Assembly: GCF_000980885.2 (NCBI RefSeq) | Contig: NZ_LBDA02000053.1 | Location: 1 to 64,000, forward strand | Source: Streptomyces malaysiense | GTDB lineage: Bacteria; Actinomycetota; Actinomycetes; Streptomycetales; Streptomycetaceae | Reading direction: 5' to 3' | DNA: 64,000 bases | Translations under genes and position numbers: made by a program | The notes under the pieces: model-generated | Told to the model about the DNA's origin: nothing | What the model saw: only the letters and a program-made list of their open reading frames with translations | The model's database searches: none | Shown: piece after piece, positions 58,028-64,000 of the stretch | How positions within the stretch are numbered: the first letter of the stretch is position 1 | How the letters are laid out: each line of letters begins with the position of its first letter

Positions 58028-58678
58028 ATGTGCGCCATGGCCCGACCGCGCAAGCCCCTGCTCAGCACCGACCGGATCGTCCGGGCGGCCCGCGAACTCG
58101 TGGACCGGGAGGGGCTGGCGGCCGTCTCCACCCGCCGGCTCGCCGCGGAGCTGGGGGTGAGCGGGCCCTCGCTGTACAACCACTTCCGCACGAAGGACGA
58201 GATCCTGGAGGCGGTCGCGGACTCGGTGAGCGCGCTGGTCGACCTGTCGATGTTCGAGGACGGCCGGGCGTGGCGGACCGCGCTGCACGACTGGGCCGTC
58301 TCCTACCGGGCCGCGCTGCGCGCCCACCCCAACATCGTCCCCGTGCTCGCGCGCGGCCCCGGGCGCCGGCCGGCCGCGCTGCGGGTGGCGGACGCGGCGT
58401 ACGGCGCGATGGTCGACGCGGGGTGGCCGCCGGCGCAGGCCACGTCCATCGGGGCGCTGATGCGGTACTTCATCATGGGCTCCGCGCTCGGCTCCTTCGC
58501 CGGCGGCTTCGTGGACGACGCGAGCGCATACGACCCGGCCGACTATCCGCACCTCGGACAGGCCCATCTCCTCGCGGAGCAGCAGGAGAAGATCGACGAG
58601 CGGGCGTTCGAGACGGGGCTGAGCGCGCTGCTGGACGGGCTGGCGCAGCAGTACGAGCGGGTACGGCAGGCGGACTAG
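58028..58678 (+). CDS. TetR-family regulator
   Basis: A 216-residue repressor, MCAMARPRKPLLSTDRIVRA at the start. Helix-turn-helix at about residues 17-63: AARELVDREGLAAVSTRRLA, AELGVSGPSLYNHFRTKDEI. The C-terminal domain is of the TetR_C type. ATG 58028 has AGGAG ten bases upstream; an in-frame ATG at 58037 is an alternative. Divergent from the acyl-CoA dehydrogenase gene. Operators at 57991-58011 and 62102-62120 suggest that it controls both this gene and the alcohol/aldehyde dehydrogenase pair. Confidence 0.9.
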   Translation: MCAMARPRKPLLSTDRIVRAARELVDREGLAAVSTRRLAAELGVSGPSLYNHFRTKDEILEAVADSVSALVDLSMFEDGRAWRTALHDWAVSYRAALRAHPNIVPVLARGPGRRPAALRVADAAYGAMVDAGWPPAQATSIGALMRYFIMGSALGSFAGGFVDDASAYDPADYPHLGQAHLLAEQQEKIDERAFETGLSALLDGLAQQYERVRQAD

Positions 58679-58694
58679 CCAGGACCGGTCGCGG

Positions 58695-58716
58695 CACTTC
58701 GGTACCGGCCGAAGTG
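58695..58716 (+). promoter_or_regulatory. Perfect dyad upstream of the ArsR-like gene
   Basis: CACTTCGG-TACCGG-CCGAAGTG: two perfect 8-bp half-sites (58695-58702 and 58709-58716) with a six-base spacer that is itself palindromic-like. It lies 22-43 bp before the GTG at 58738. Likely autoregulatory operator of the winged-helix protein. Confidence 0.6.
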
Positions 58717-58737
58717 TTCCGGGCGCATGCTGGGGGC

Positions 58738-59451
58738 GTGACAAGGATCAAGGACCCCCGGGCCGCGGGACTCGCCGCGCTGGCCGGGCTGCTCGCGGAC
58801 GAGACCCGCGCCGCGTGTCTGCTGGCCCTGCTGGACGGCCGGGCCTGGACGGCGGGCGAACTGGCGCGGCACGCCGGGGTGGCCGCGTCCACGGTGAGCG
58901 AGCACCTGGGCAGGCTGGTGGCGGGCGGGCTGCTCGCGCGGGAGCGCCAGGGACGGCACCGGTACGTGCGGCTGGCCGACGCGCGGGTGGCGACGCTGGT
59001 GGAGGATCTCGCGGCGCAGGTGCCCCCGGCGGAGCGGGGGACGGTGCGCACCCTGCGCGAGTCCAGCGCCGGATCGGCCATGGCGCGGGGGCGTACGTGT
59101 TACGACCATCTCGCCGGGCGGCTCGGGACCGCGCTCACGGACGCGCTGACCTCGCGGGGGCTGCTGCGGCAGGACACGGGGTTCTCGCTGACGGACGCGG
59201 GGGTGGAGTGGTTCGCGGCGACGGGGATCCCCCTGGCGCCGGCCGGACGGCGTCCGCTCGCCCGCGGCTGCCTGGACTGGACGGAACGCCGCCCGCACCT
59301 GGCCGGTGCGGCGGGGGCGGCGTTGTGCCGGCACGCGCTGGATTCGGGGTGGTGCGAGCGGATCGGGAGCGAGCGGGCGGTCCGGGTGACACGGGAGGGG
59401 GAGCGGGCGTTCTCCTCGCTGCTCGGCATCGCCCCGGGTGCCCTGGGCTGA
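58738..59451 (+). CDS. ArsR-type winged-helix regulator
   Basis: A 237-residue protein. The first 90 residues form an ArsR-like winged helix (LADETRAACLLALLDGRAWT, AGELARHAGVAASTVSEHLG), and the rest is a helical C-terminal domain with FSLTDAGVEWFAATG and CLDWTERRPHLAGAAGAALC. I see no metal-binding CxC motif in the recognition helix. GTG 58738. A perfect dyad lies just upstream. Target genes unknown; the convergent alcohol dehydrogenase gene is a candidate. Confidence 0.87.
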   Translation: MTRIKDPRAAGLAALAGLLADETRAACLLALLDGRAWTAGELARHAGVAASTVSEHLGRLVAGGLLARERQGRHRYVRLADARVATLVEDLAAQVPPAERGTVRTLRESSAGSAMARGRTCYDHLAGRLGTALTDALTSRGLLRQDTGFSLTDAGVEWFAATGIPLAPAGRRPLARGCLDWTERRPHLAGAAGAALCRHALDSGWCERIGSERAVRVTREGERAFSSLLGIAPGALG

Positions 59452-59538
59452 AGGCGGGGCGGGGCCGTCGGTGAACCGCCGCGTCGTGGTGCGCCGCCGG
59501 TCGCGCCCACGCGGCAAAGCCGCAACCGGCACGGCCCC

Positions 59539-59556
59539 GCGCCCCGGAAGGGGCGC
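59539..59556. terminator. Terminator between ArsR-like and alcohol dehydrogenase genes
   Basis: GCGCCCC (59539-59545) and GGGGCGC (59550-59556) are perfectly complementary with loop GGAA. Located between convergent stops. Confidence 0.7.
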
Positions 59557-59573
59557 TTGGCCCTGCCCTGCCC

Positions 59574-60656
59574 TCAGAACACCACCAGCGCCCGTCCCCC
59601 CTTGCCCGCCTTCATGTTCTCGAAGGCGCCGGGGATGTCCTCCAGGCCGATCCGCTCCGTCACCAACGCGGACAGGTCCAGGCGGCCGGCGCGGACGTGC
59701 TCGGCCAGCAGGGGCAGATCGCGGGCGGGGTCGCTGTTGCCGTAGACGCAGCCGGAGAGGGTACGGCCCCAGTGGAAGAGTTCGAGGGCGTTGAAGGTGA
59801 CCTGCTGGTCCTTGCCGCCGATGCCGACCACCGTCGTACGGCCGCCCCGCCGCGTGGACTCCCAGGCCGCGCGGATGCTGACCGCGCGGCCCACGCACTC
59901 GACGGCGACGTCGACGCCCTGTCCGCCGGTCAGGGCGCGGATCTCGCGGGGCGTGGTCGCGGAGGCGAGGAGGAAGTCCGTGGCGCCCGCGGCCCGCGCG
60001 AGGTCCTCCTTCCCGGGGGACACGTCGACGGCGACGATCCGGGACGCGCCCGCGATCCGGGCCGACTGGAGGGCGGCGAGCCCGACCCCGCCCGCGCCGA
60101 ACACGGCGACGCTCTCGCCGGCCCGCACCCGCGCGGAGTGGTGGACCGCGCCGTACCCGGTGAGCACGGCGCAGCCGAGCAGCGCCGCGTCCGCGAGCGG
60201 CACGCCCGGCGGCAGCGGCAGCGCGCAGGCGGCGGGCACGACCGTCTCCTCGGCGAACGCGGCGACGTTCAGACCGGGATGCAGCGGGGTGCCGTCGGCG
60301 GCGTGGGCGTAGACGGAGGCCGCACCGTCGAGCGCCCTGGCGCACAGCCAGACCTCGCCGAGCGAACAGGCGTGGCACGTGCCGCACGCGGGCGCCCAGT
60401 TGAGGACGACGGGCGTCCCGGGCGAGACATGGGTGACGTCCGGGCCGACGGCGACGACCGTCCCCGCGCCCTCGTGGCCGAGCACCGCGGGCACCGGCAC
60501 GCTCATCGTGCCGTCGGACAGGGACAGATCGGAGTGGCACACCCCGGCCGCCGCGAGCCGGACCCGGACCTGTCCGGGTCCGGGTCCGGGCAGTTCGATG
60601 CCGGTTATTTCCAGGGGTGCACCGACGGCGGGCAGGACAGCGGCTCGTACGGCCAT
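59574..60656 (-). CDS. Zinc-dependent alcohol dehydrogenase (medium-chain MDR)
   Basis: A 360-residue medium-chain dehydrogenase. Catalytic zinc ligands: Cys in AGVCHSDLSLSDG (about residue 40), His and Glu in LGHEGAGTVVAVG (about 60-66) and a later Cys in GCAVLTGYGAVH. The structural zinc loop has three visible Cys in WAPACGTCHACSLGEVWLC. NAD motif: VAVFGAGGVGLAALQSARIAG. Likely oxidises an alcohol to aldehyde, which the next gene product would oxidise further. It starts 15 bp downstream of the aldehyde dehydrogenase stop, an operon. Confidence 0.93.
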   Translation of the reverse strand: MAVRAAVLPAVGAPLEITGIELPGPGPGQVRVRLAAAGVCHSDLSLSDGTMSVPVPAVLGHEGAGTVVAVGPDVTHVSPGTPVVLNWAPACGTCHACSLGEVWLCARALDGAASVYAHAADGTPLHPGLNVAAFAEETVVPAACALPLPPGVPLADAALLGCAVLTGYGAVHHSARVRAGESVAVFGAGGVGLAALQSARIAGASRIVAVDVSPGKEDLARAAGATDFLLASATTPREIRALTGGQGVDVAVECVGRAVSIRAAWESTRRGGRTTVVGIGGKDQQVTFNALELFHWGRTLSGCVYGNSDPARDLPLLAEHVRAGRLDLSALVTERIGLEDIPGAFENMKAGKGGRALVVF

Positions 60657-60671
60657 GGCGGGCGGACTCCT

Positions 60672-62063
60672 CTAGAACTGGAAGGACTTGGTCTGGAGGT
60701 ACTCGTCGAGGCCGTGGCCGCCGAGTTCCCGGCCGACCCCGGACTGCTTGTAGCCACCGAACGGCGCGCGCGGGTTGAAGCGGCCGCCGTTGATGTCGAC
60801 CTGTCCGGTGTCCATGCGCCGGGCGAAGGCCACCGCCTCGTCCTCGTCGCCGGCCCAGACCGCGCCGGCCAGGCCGTACACCGTGCCGTTGGCGATGCGC
60901 AGGGCGTCGTCCTCGTCCTCGTAGGCGAGGACCGAGAGGACCGGGCCGAAGATCTCCTCCTGGGCGATGGTCATCTCGGGTGTGACGTCGGCGAAGACGG
61001 TCGGGCTGACGAAGTAGCCCTTCTCGCGGGGCGCCTCGGGCCCGCCCGTGACGAGGCGGGCGCCCTCCGCGACGCCCTTCTCGATGTAGCCGCGCACCCG
61101 CGCCCGCTGCGTGGCGTTGACCAGCGGTCCGATGCGGTCGCCGTACTTGGCGGCGGCGGCCGCGGCCAGTTCGACGGCCTCCTCGTACCGGTCGCGGTGG
61201 ACCAGCATCCGGGTCCAGGCGCTGCAGGTCTGCCCGGAGTTGGACATCACGTTGGCGACGCCGACGTTGACCGCCTTGGCGAGGTCGGCGCTCGGCAGGA
61301 CGACGTTGGCGGACTTGCCGCCGAGTTCGAGGGCGACCCGCTTCACGGCCCCGCCGGCCAGCGCGCCGATGCGGCGGCCGACGGCGGTGGAGCCGGTGAA
61401 GGAGACCAGGTCCACGTCCGGGTGCTCGGCCAGGGCCTGCCCGGCGACCGGTCCGAGGCCGGTGACGAGGTTGAACACGCCCGCCGGGACACCCGCCTCG
61501 TGCACCGCCTCGGCGAACAGCTGGGCGGTGAGGGGGGTGTCCTCGGCGGGCTTGAGGACGATCGTGCAGCCGGCGGCGAGCGCCGGGGCGACCTTGGCGA
61601 CGATCTGGTGCAGCGGGTAGTTCCAGGGGGTGATCGCGCCGACCACGCCGACGGGCTCGTGCAGGACGGTGGAGTTGCCGACCTGCTCCTCGAAGGGGCG
61701 GCTCGCGGCGAGTTCGGCATAGGTGCCGGCGACCGCGATGGGCAGGCCCGCGTGCACGGCCTCCGAGAACGCGGGCGGCGAGCCGAGCTCGGCGGTGACC
61801 GTCTCGGCGATCTCCTGCCTGCGGGCCGCCAGCGTGTCCCGCAGCGCGGTCAGGCGGGCCGCGCGCTCGGCGGGGGGTGTGGCGGCCCAGCCGGGCAGGG
61901 CGGCACGGGCCGCACGCACGGCGGCGTCCACGTCCTGCGCCCCGGCGGCCGGGACCCGGGCGATGACCTGCTCGTCGGCCGGGTTCACGACCTCGATCAC
62001 ATCGTCCGGGCGCGCGGCGGGGCGCCAGCCGCCGTCGATGTACAGACCGTCGTGTGCCTTCAT
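60672..62063 (-). CDS. Aldehyde dehydrogenase family protein
   Basis: A 463-residue NAD(P)-dependent aldehyde dehydrogenase. Motifs: ITPWNYPLHQIVAKVAPALA (active-site Asn), FTGSTAVGRRIGALAGG (cofactor), catalytic Glu in LELGGKSANVVLP and nucleophile Cys in SNSGQTCSAWTRMLVHR. Terminal motif PFGGYKQSGVGRELGGHGLD. Start ATG 62063. Preceded by the 19-bp operator at 62102-62120. Forms an operon with the alcohol dehydrogenase gene. Confidence 0.95.
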   Translation of the reverse strand: MKAHDGLYIDGGWRPAARPDDVIEVVNPADEQVIARVPAAGAQDVDAAVRAARAALPGWAATPPAERAARLTALRDTLAARRQEIAETVTAELGSPPAFSEAVHAGLPIAVAGTYAELAASRPFEEQVGNSTVLHEPVGVVGAITPWNYPLHQIVAKVAPALAAGCTIVLKPAEDTPLTAQLFAEAVHEAGVPAGVFNLVTGLGPVAGQALAEHPDVDLVSFTGSTAVGRRIGALAGGAVKRVALELGGKSANVVLPSADLAKAVNVGVANVMSNSGQTCSAWTRMLVHRDRYEEAVELAAAAAAKYGDRIGPLVNATQRARVRGYIEKGVAEGARLVTGGPEAPREKGYFVSPTVFADVTPEMTIAQEEIFGPVLSVLAYEDEDDALRIANGTVYGLAGAVWAGDEDEAVAFARRMDTGQVDINGGRFNPRAPFGGYKQSGVGRELGGHGLDEYLQTKSFQF

Positions 62064-62101
62064 GCTGCTTCCTCCCGGCGGATGCGCGTCGTCCGCCCCA
62101 C

Positions 62102-62120
62102 AAACTAGCGGCGATAGTTT
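62102..62120 (-). promoter_or_regulatory. Operator of the aldehyde/alcohol dehydrogenase operon
   Basis: AAACTAGCG-G-CGATAGTTT: half-sites match at eight of nine positions and its outer hexamers and spacing match the site at 57991-58011. TAGTTT (62107-62102 on the minus strand) can be the -10. It lies 39-57 bp before the ATG. Confidence 0.65.
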
Positions 62121-62150
62121 TCCGGCGCCAGACGCTCTCGCCGAGCGGAC

Positions 62151-62798
62151 TCACCTGGTCGCGGTGAGATGGGCGAACACCACCACGTTGCTGCTGTACC
62201 CGGTGCGCCTGCTGTACAGGCCCCCGCAGGTGAGCACGCGCAGTTCCGGGCGGCGGGAGCGACCGTACACCTCCTTGTCGGGGAAGCCTGACTTGTCGAA
62301 GACCTGCACCCGGTCCACGGTGTAGACGGCGGTACGGCCGTCCGCGCGCCGCGCCTCGATCGTCTTGCCGGGCTTGACCATCGGGAGTGCGGCGAACACG
62401 GCGGGCCCGGAGGGGGTGTCGCGGTGGCCGACGGCGATCGCGGTGCCCGCCTCGCCGGGGGTGGCGCCGCCCTCGTACCAGCCGGCCGCCTCGGGACGGT
62501 CGAACGGCGGCGTCTCCAACTGCCGGTCCCTGCCCAGCCGTACGCCGACGATCCGGGCGTCGATGCCGAGGGAGGGGATGCGCAGGGAGGTGGGCCGGGA
62601 CCGGGGCAGCGGGCGGGCCGAGCCGGCGGCCCCGGCCGGGTCCACCCCGGCGGCGACGGCCTGCGCGTGGTCCGGCGGGCCGTCGTCCCCGCACCGGTTG
62701 ACGAGCGTCACCAGGACGGCCGTGAGGACGGCCGTCCTGGCGAGGCGATAGGCGCGGGTCCGGTACCAGGGCCTGCGTCTGCGCCTACGCGGCGCCAT
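62151..62798 (-). CDS. Class F sortase
   Basis: A 215-residue membrane-anchored transpeptidase. A basic cytoplasmic tail (MAPRRRRRRPWYRTR) leads into one membrane span (about 21-36, TAVLTAVLVTL), then the sortase domain with SLRIPSLGIDARIVGVRLG, catalytic His in AIAVGHRDTPSG, nucleophile Cys in LRVLTCGG and Arg in YSRRTGYSSNVVVF. The function of class F sortases is poorly known. The ATG at 62798 overlaps the end of the upstream secreted-protein gene by 14 bp, so translation is coupled. Confidence 0.92.
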   Translation of the reverse strand: MAPRRRRRRPWYRTRAYRLARTAVLTAVLVTLVNRCGDDGPPDHAQAVAAGVDPAGAAGSARPLPRSRPTSLRIPSLGIDARIVGVRLGRDRQLETPPFDRPEAAGWYEGGATPGEAGTAIAVGHRDTPSGPAVFAALPMVKPGKTIEARRADGRTAVYTVDRVQVFDKSGFPDKEVYGRSRRPELRVLTCGGLYSRRTGYSSNVVVFAHLTATR

Positions 62799-63450
62799 GG
62801 GGGCGACGGCGGCTGCGCCGGACGTACGCGGCCCCGCCGACCGCGATCAGACCCACCGCCGCGGCGGCGCCCACCGGGGAGTACGCGGCCGCGGTGTCGA
62901 CGAGACCGCCGCCACCGGCGTGCACCCCGCCCTGCGGGTCGCTGTGGTCGCCGCTCTGGCCCCAGCTGGTGTCGTTGTGCTCCTGCTGGTGGTCCTCGAT
63001 CTGGCCGGGCGCTCCCTGGGCGCCGTTCTCCCGGCAGTTGACCCGGAAGACCTTCTCCTTGAGGGCCCCGGCCACGGTCCAGGTGACCCGGTACTGGCCG
63101 TCGGCGAGCCCCAGCGGGTCGGTGTGCCCGGCGCCCCCGGCCAGCTGGATGGTGCCGGTGACGGTGGCGGAGGTGGGCAGCGGGGGCTGCGGCGTGATGG
63201 TGTAGGCGATGACGGGCAGGACGTCGAAGTTGACGGCGTCCAGGTAGAACCGGCAGACCGTGGGGTCGTCCTTCGAGACGCCGAAGGGCGTGCCGACCCG
63301 GTGGACTCTGATGTCGCCGTTCTCCCCTTGGGCCATGGCGGTCGGTGCCGCCACCCACGACGCACCCGCCGCGGCGAGAGCGGTCAGGACGACGGTGGCG
63401 CCGGCGCGGGTACCGGCGGTGCGTGGGAATGTCCGGGTGGGCATGCGCAT
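62785..63450 (-). CDS. Secreted, C-terminally membrane-anchored protein linked to sortase F
   Basis: A 221-residue protein. Signal peptide about 1-41 (VVLTALAAAGASWVAAPTAM, cleavage near MAQ). The mature part has an immunoglobulin-like beta region with two cysteines (TVCRFYLDAV, about 66; FRVNCRENG, about 138), then a Gly/His/Gln linker, a hydrophobic span (about 189-209, SPVGAAAAVGLIAVGG) and the basic tail YVRRSRRRPHGAA. No LPXTG-type signal is visible. ATG 63450 follows GGAGGA. The 14-bp overlap with the sortase gene suggests a common task. Confidence 0.82.
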   Translation of the reverse strand: MRMPTRTFPRTAGTRAGATVVLTALAAAGASWVAAPTAMAQGENGDIRVHRVGTPFGVSKDDPTVCRFYLDAVNFDVLPVIAYTITPQPPLPTSATVTGTIQLAGGAGHTDPLGLADGQYRVTWTVAGALKEKVFRVNCRENGAQGAPGQIEDHQQEHNDTSWGQSGDHSDPQGGVHAGGGGLVDTAAAYSPVGAAAAVGLIAVGGAAYVRRSRRRPHGAA

Positions 63451-63581
63451 TTCCTCCGAGTCAGACGATTTTCATACAAATCGATCTCGTCTGGACTCTG
63501 CCCAATGCACACGACGGCAGGGGGCATCGACGCCCGGCGCGCCGTCAGATATCCCCCTGGCGGCGCAATGTGACGATATGA
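63451..63581 (-). promoter_or_regulatory. 131-bp AT-rich leader of the secreted-protein and sortase genes
   Basis: Contains the ribosome binding site GGAGGA and an AT-rich stretch (about 63468-63485, including TTTTCATACAAATCG on the plus strand) suitable for a promoter. I did not find a convincing -35/-10 pair. The upstream neighbour is the stop of the molybdopterin oxidoreductase gene. Confidence 0.35.
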
Positions 63582-64000
63582 CTAGCGCGGCGGCACCGCG
63601 CTCACCTCGACGGGGATCCCGTTGAGGACCGCGTTGCCCGACAGCGGATCGAGCAGGCTCCCGTCCAGGAGTTGGTTGACGTTGACGCCCGGGGTGGTGG
63701 CGGCGTGGCCGAGCCGGGTGCCGGGGCGGCCGTGACCCCAGCCGTGCGGCAGGCTGACCACGCCGGGGCGTACCGCGTCGGTGACCTCGGCCGGTGCGAC
63801 CACCTCTCCCCCGGCGCCCTTGACCCGCACCTGTGCGCCGTCCCGGACGCCGAGCCGGTCCGCGTCCTCGGGGTGCAGGTGCAGGGTGCAGCGGTTGCTG
63901 CCGCCGGTCAGAGCGGGCACGTTGTGCATCCAGCTGTTGTTGGAGCGCAGATGGCGGCGGCCGACGAGGACGAGACCGGCGGGGCGTTCGTCACGGGCGG
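63582..64000 (-). CDS. Molybdopterin oxidoreductase, C-terminal part only
   Basis: The frame enters at the right edge and stops at TAG 63582-63584; about 139 residues are visible. The C-terminal molybdopterin-dinucleotide-binding domain is clear: LVLVGRRHLRSNNSWMHNVP, CTLHLHPEDADRLGVRDGAQ, VSLPHGWGHGRPGTRLGHA and VNQLLDGSLLDPLSGNAVLN. This is the DMSO reductase superfamily (formate dehydrogenase, nitrate reductase or related). The substrate cannot be told from the tail. The start is outside the window. Confidence 0.9.
   Translation of the reverse strand, partial: ARDERPAGLVLVGRRHLRSNNSWMHNVPALTGGSNRCTLHLHPEDADRLGVRDGAQVRVKGAGGEVVAPAEVTDAVRPGVVSLPHGWGHGRPGTRLGHAATTPGVNVNQLLDGSLLDPLSGNAVLNGIPVEVSAVPPR

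Overview
The window is about 64 kb of very GC-rich DNA (roughly 70% or more by eye) packed with GTG/ATG starts preceded by purine-rich ribosome binding sites. Two chaplin genes, a mycothiol ligase (mshC), a glycerol (gyl) regulon, IclR/TetR/GntR/SoxR regulators and a class F sortase all point to a Streptomyces chromosome. From memory, the gene order resembles the S. coelicolor core region around SCO1652-SCO1706; I could not run a search to confirm this. I saw no prophage, insertion sequence, CRISPR array or rRNA. One tRNA gene (tRNA-Leu, GAG) is present.

Layout. 1-5.3 kb: start of a probable M50 protease gene (partial), a RecB-family nuclease, an orphan NarL-type response regulator, a lipoprotein solute-binding protein and a HAD phosphatase. 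5.4-14.5 kb: metH, then the glycerol regulon gylR-glpF-glpK-glpD with two near-identical GylR-type palindromes. 14.7-21.5 kb: a PAC2 protein, the conserved actinobacterial cluster mshC / SCO1664-type protein / DUF3090 protein / histidine phosphatase, CorA, and an F420-type luciferase-like oxidoreductase. 21.6-29 kb: an aldo/keto reductase coupled to a RecD2-like protein whose helicase motifs are degenerate, an acidic protein, a DUF5703 protein, the chaplins chpC and chpH, an M20 peptidase and tRNA-Leu. 29-37 kb: PolX, a CapA / phosphoribosyltransferase-hydrolase / DUF1876 operon, a YchJ protein and the gluconate genes gntR-gntK-gntP. 37-41.4 kb: a molybdenum oxidoreductase with a cytochrome b partner, a TPR-like protein, a DMT-type membrane protein and a NUDIX hydrolase. 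41.4-46.9 kb: an acyl-CoA catabolic module (phosphotransferase, acyl-CoA dehydrogenase, TetR, acyl-CoA synthetase, SDR). 46.9-53.2 kb: NamZ-type DUF1343 protein, an alpha/beta hydrolase, penicillin acylase and a zinc-ribbon protein. 53.6-64 kb: a frameshifted RNA ligase, soxR, MaoC, two TetR genes, a second acyl-CoA dehydrogenase, an ArsR regulator, an alcohol/aldehyde dehydrogenase pair, sortase F with an overlapping secreted-protein gene, and the 3' end of a molybdopterin oxidoreductase gene.

How parts work together. Glycerol uptake, phosphorylation and oxidation (GlpF, GlpK, GlpD) sit under GylR. Gluconate uptake and phosphorylation (GntP, GntK) face GntR. Three separate lipid or aldehyde modules each carry a TetR gene, and for each I can see a palindrome repeated at the expected target promoters. 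The most notable non-coding signal is the chpH leader, where a perfect 10-bp helix covers the ribosome binding site and encloses a second perfect 8-bp hairpin. The most notable protein is the RecD2-like gene, which keeps the order of helicase landmarks but has lost the Walker A and Walker B residues.
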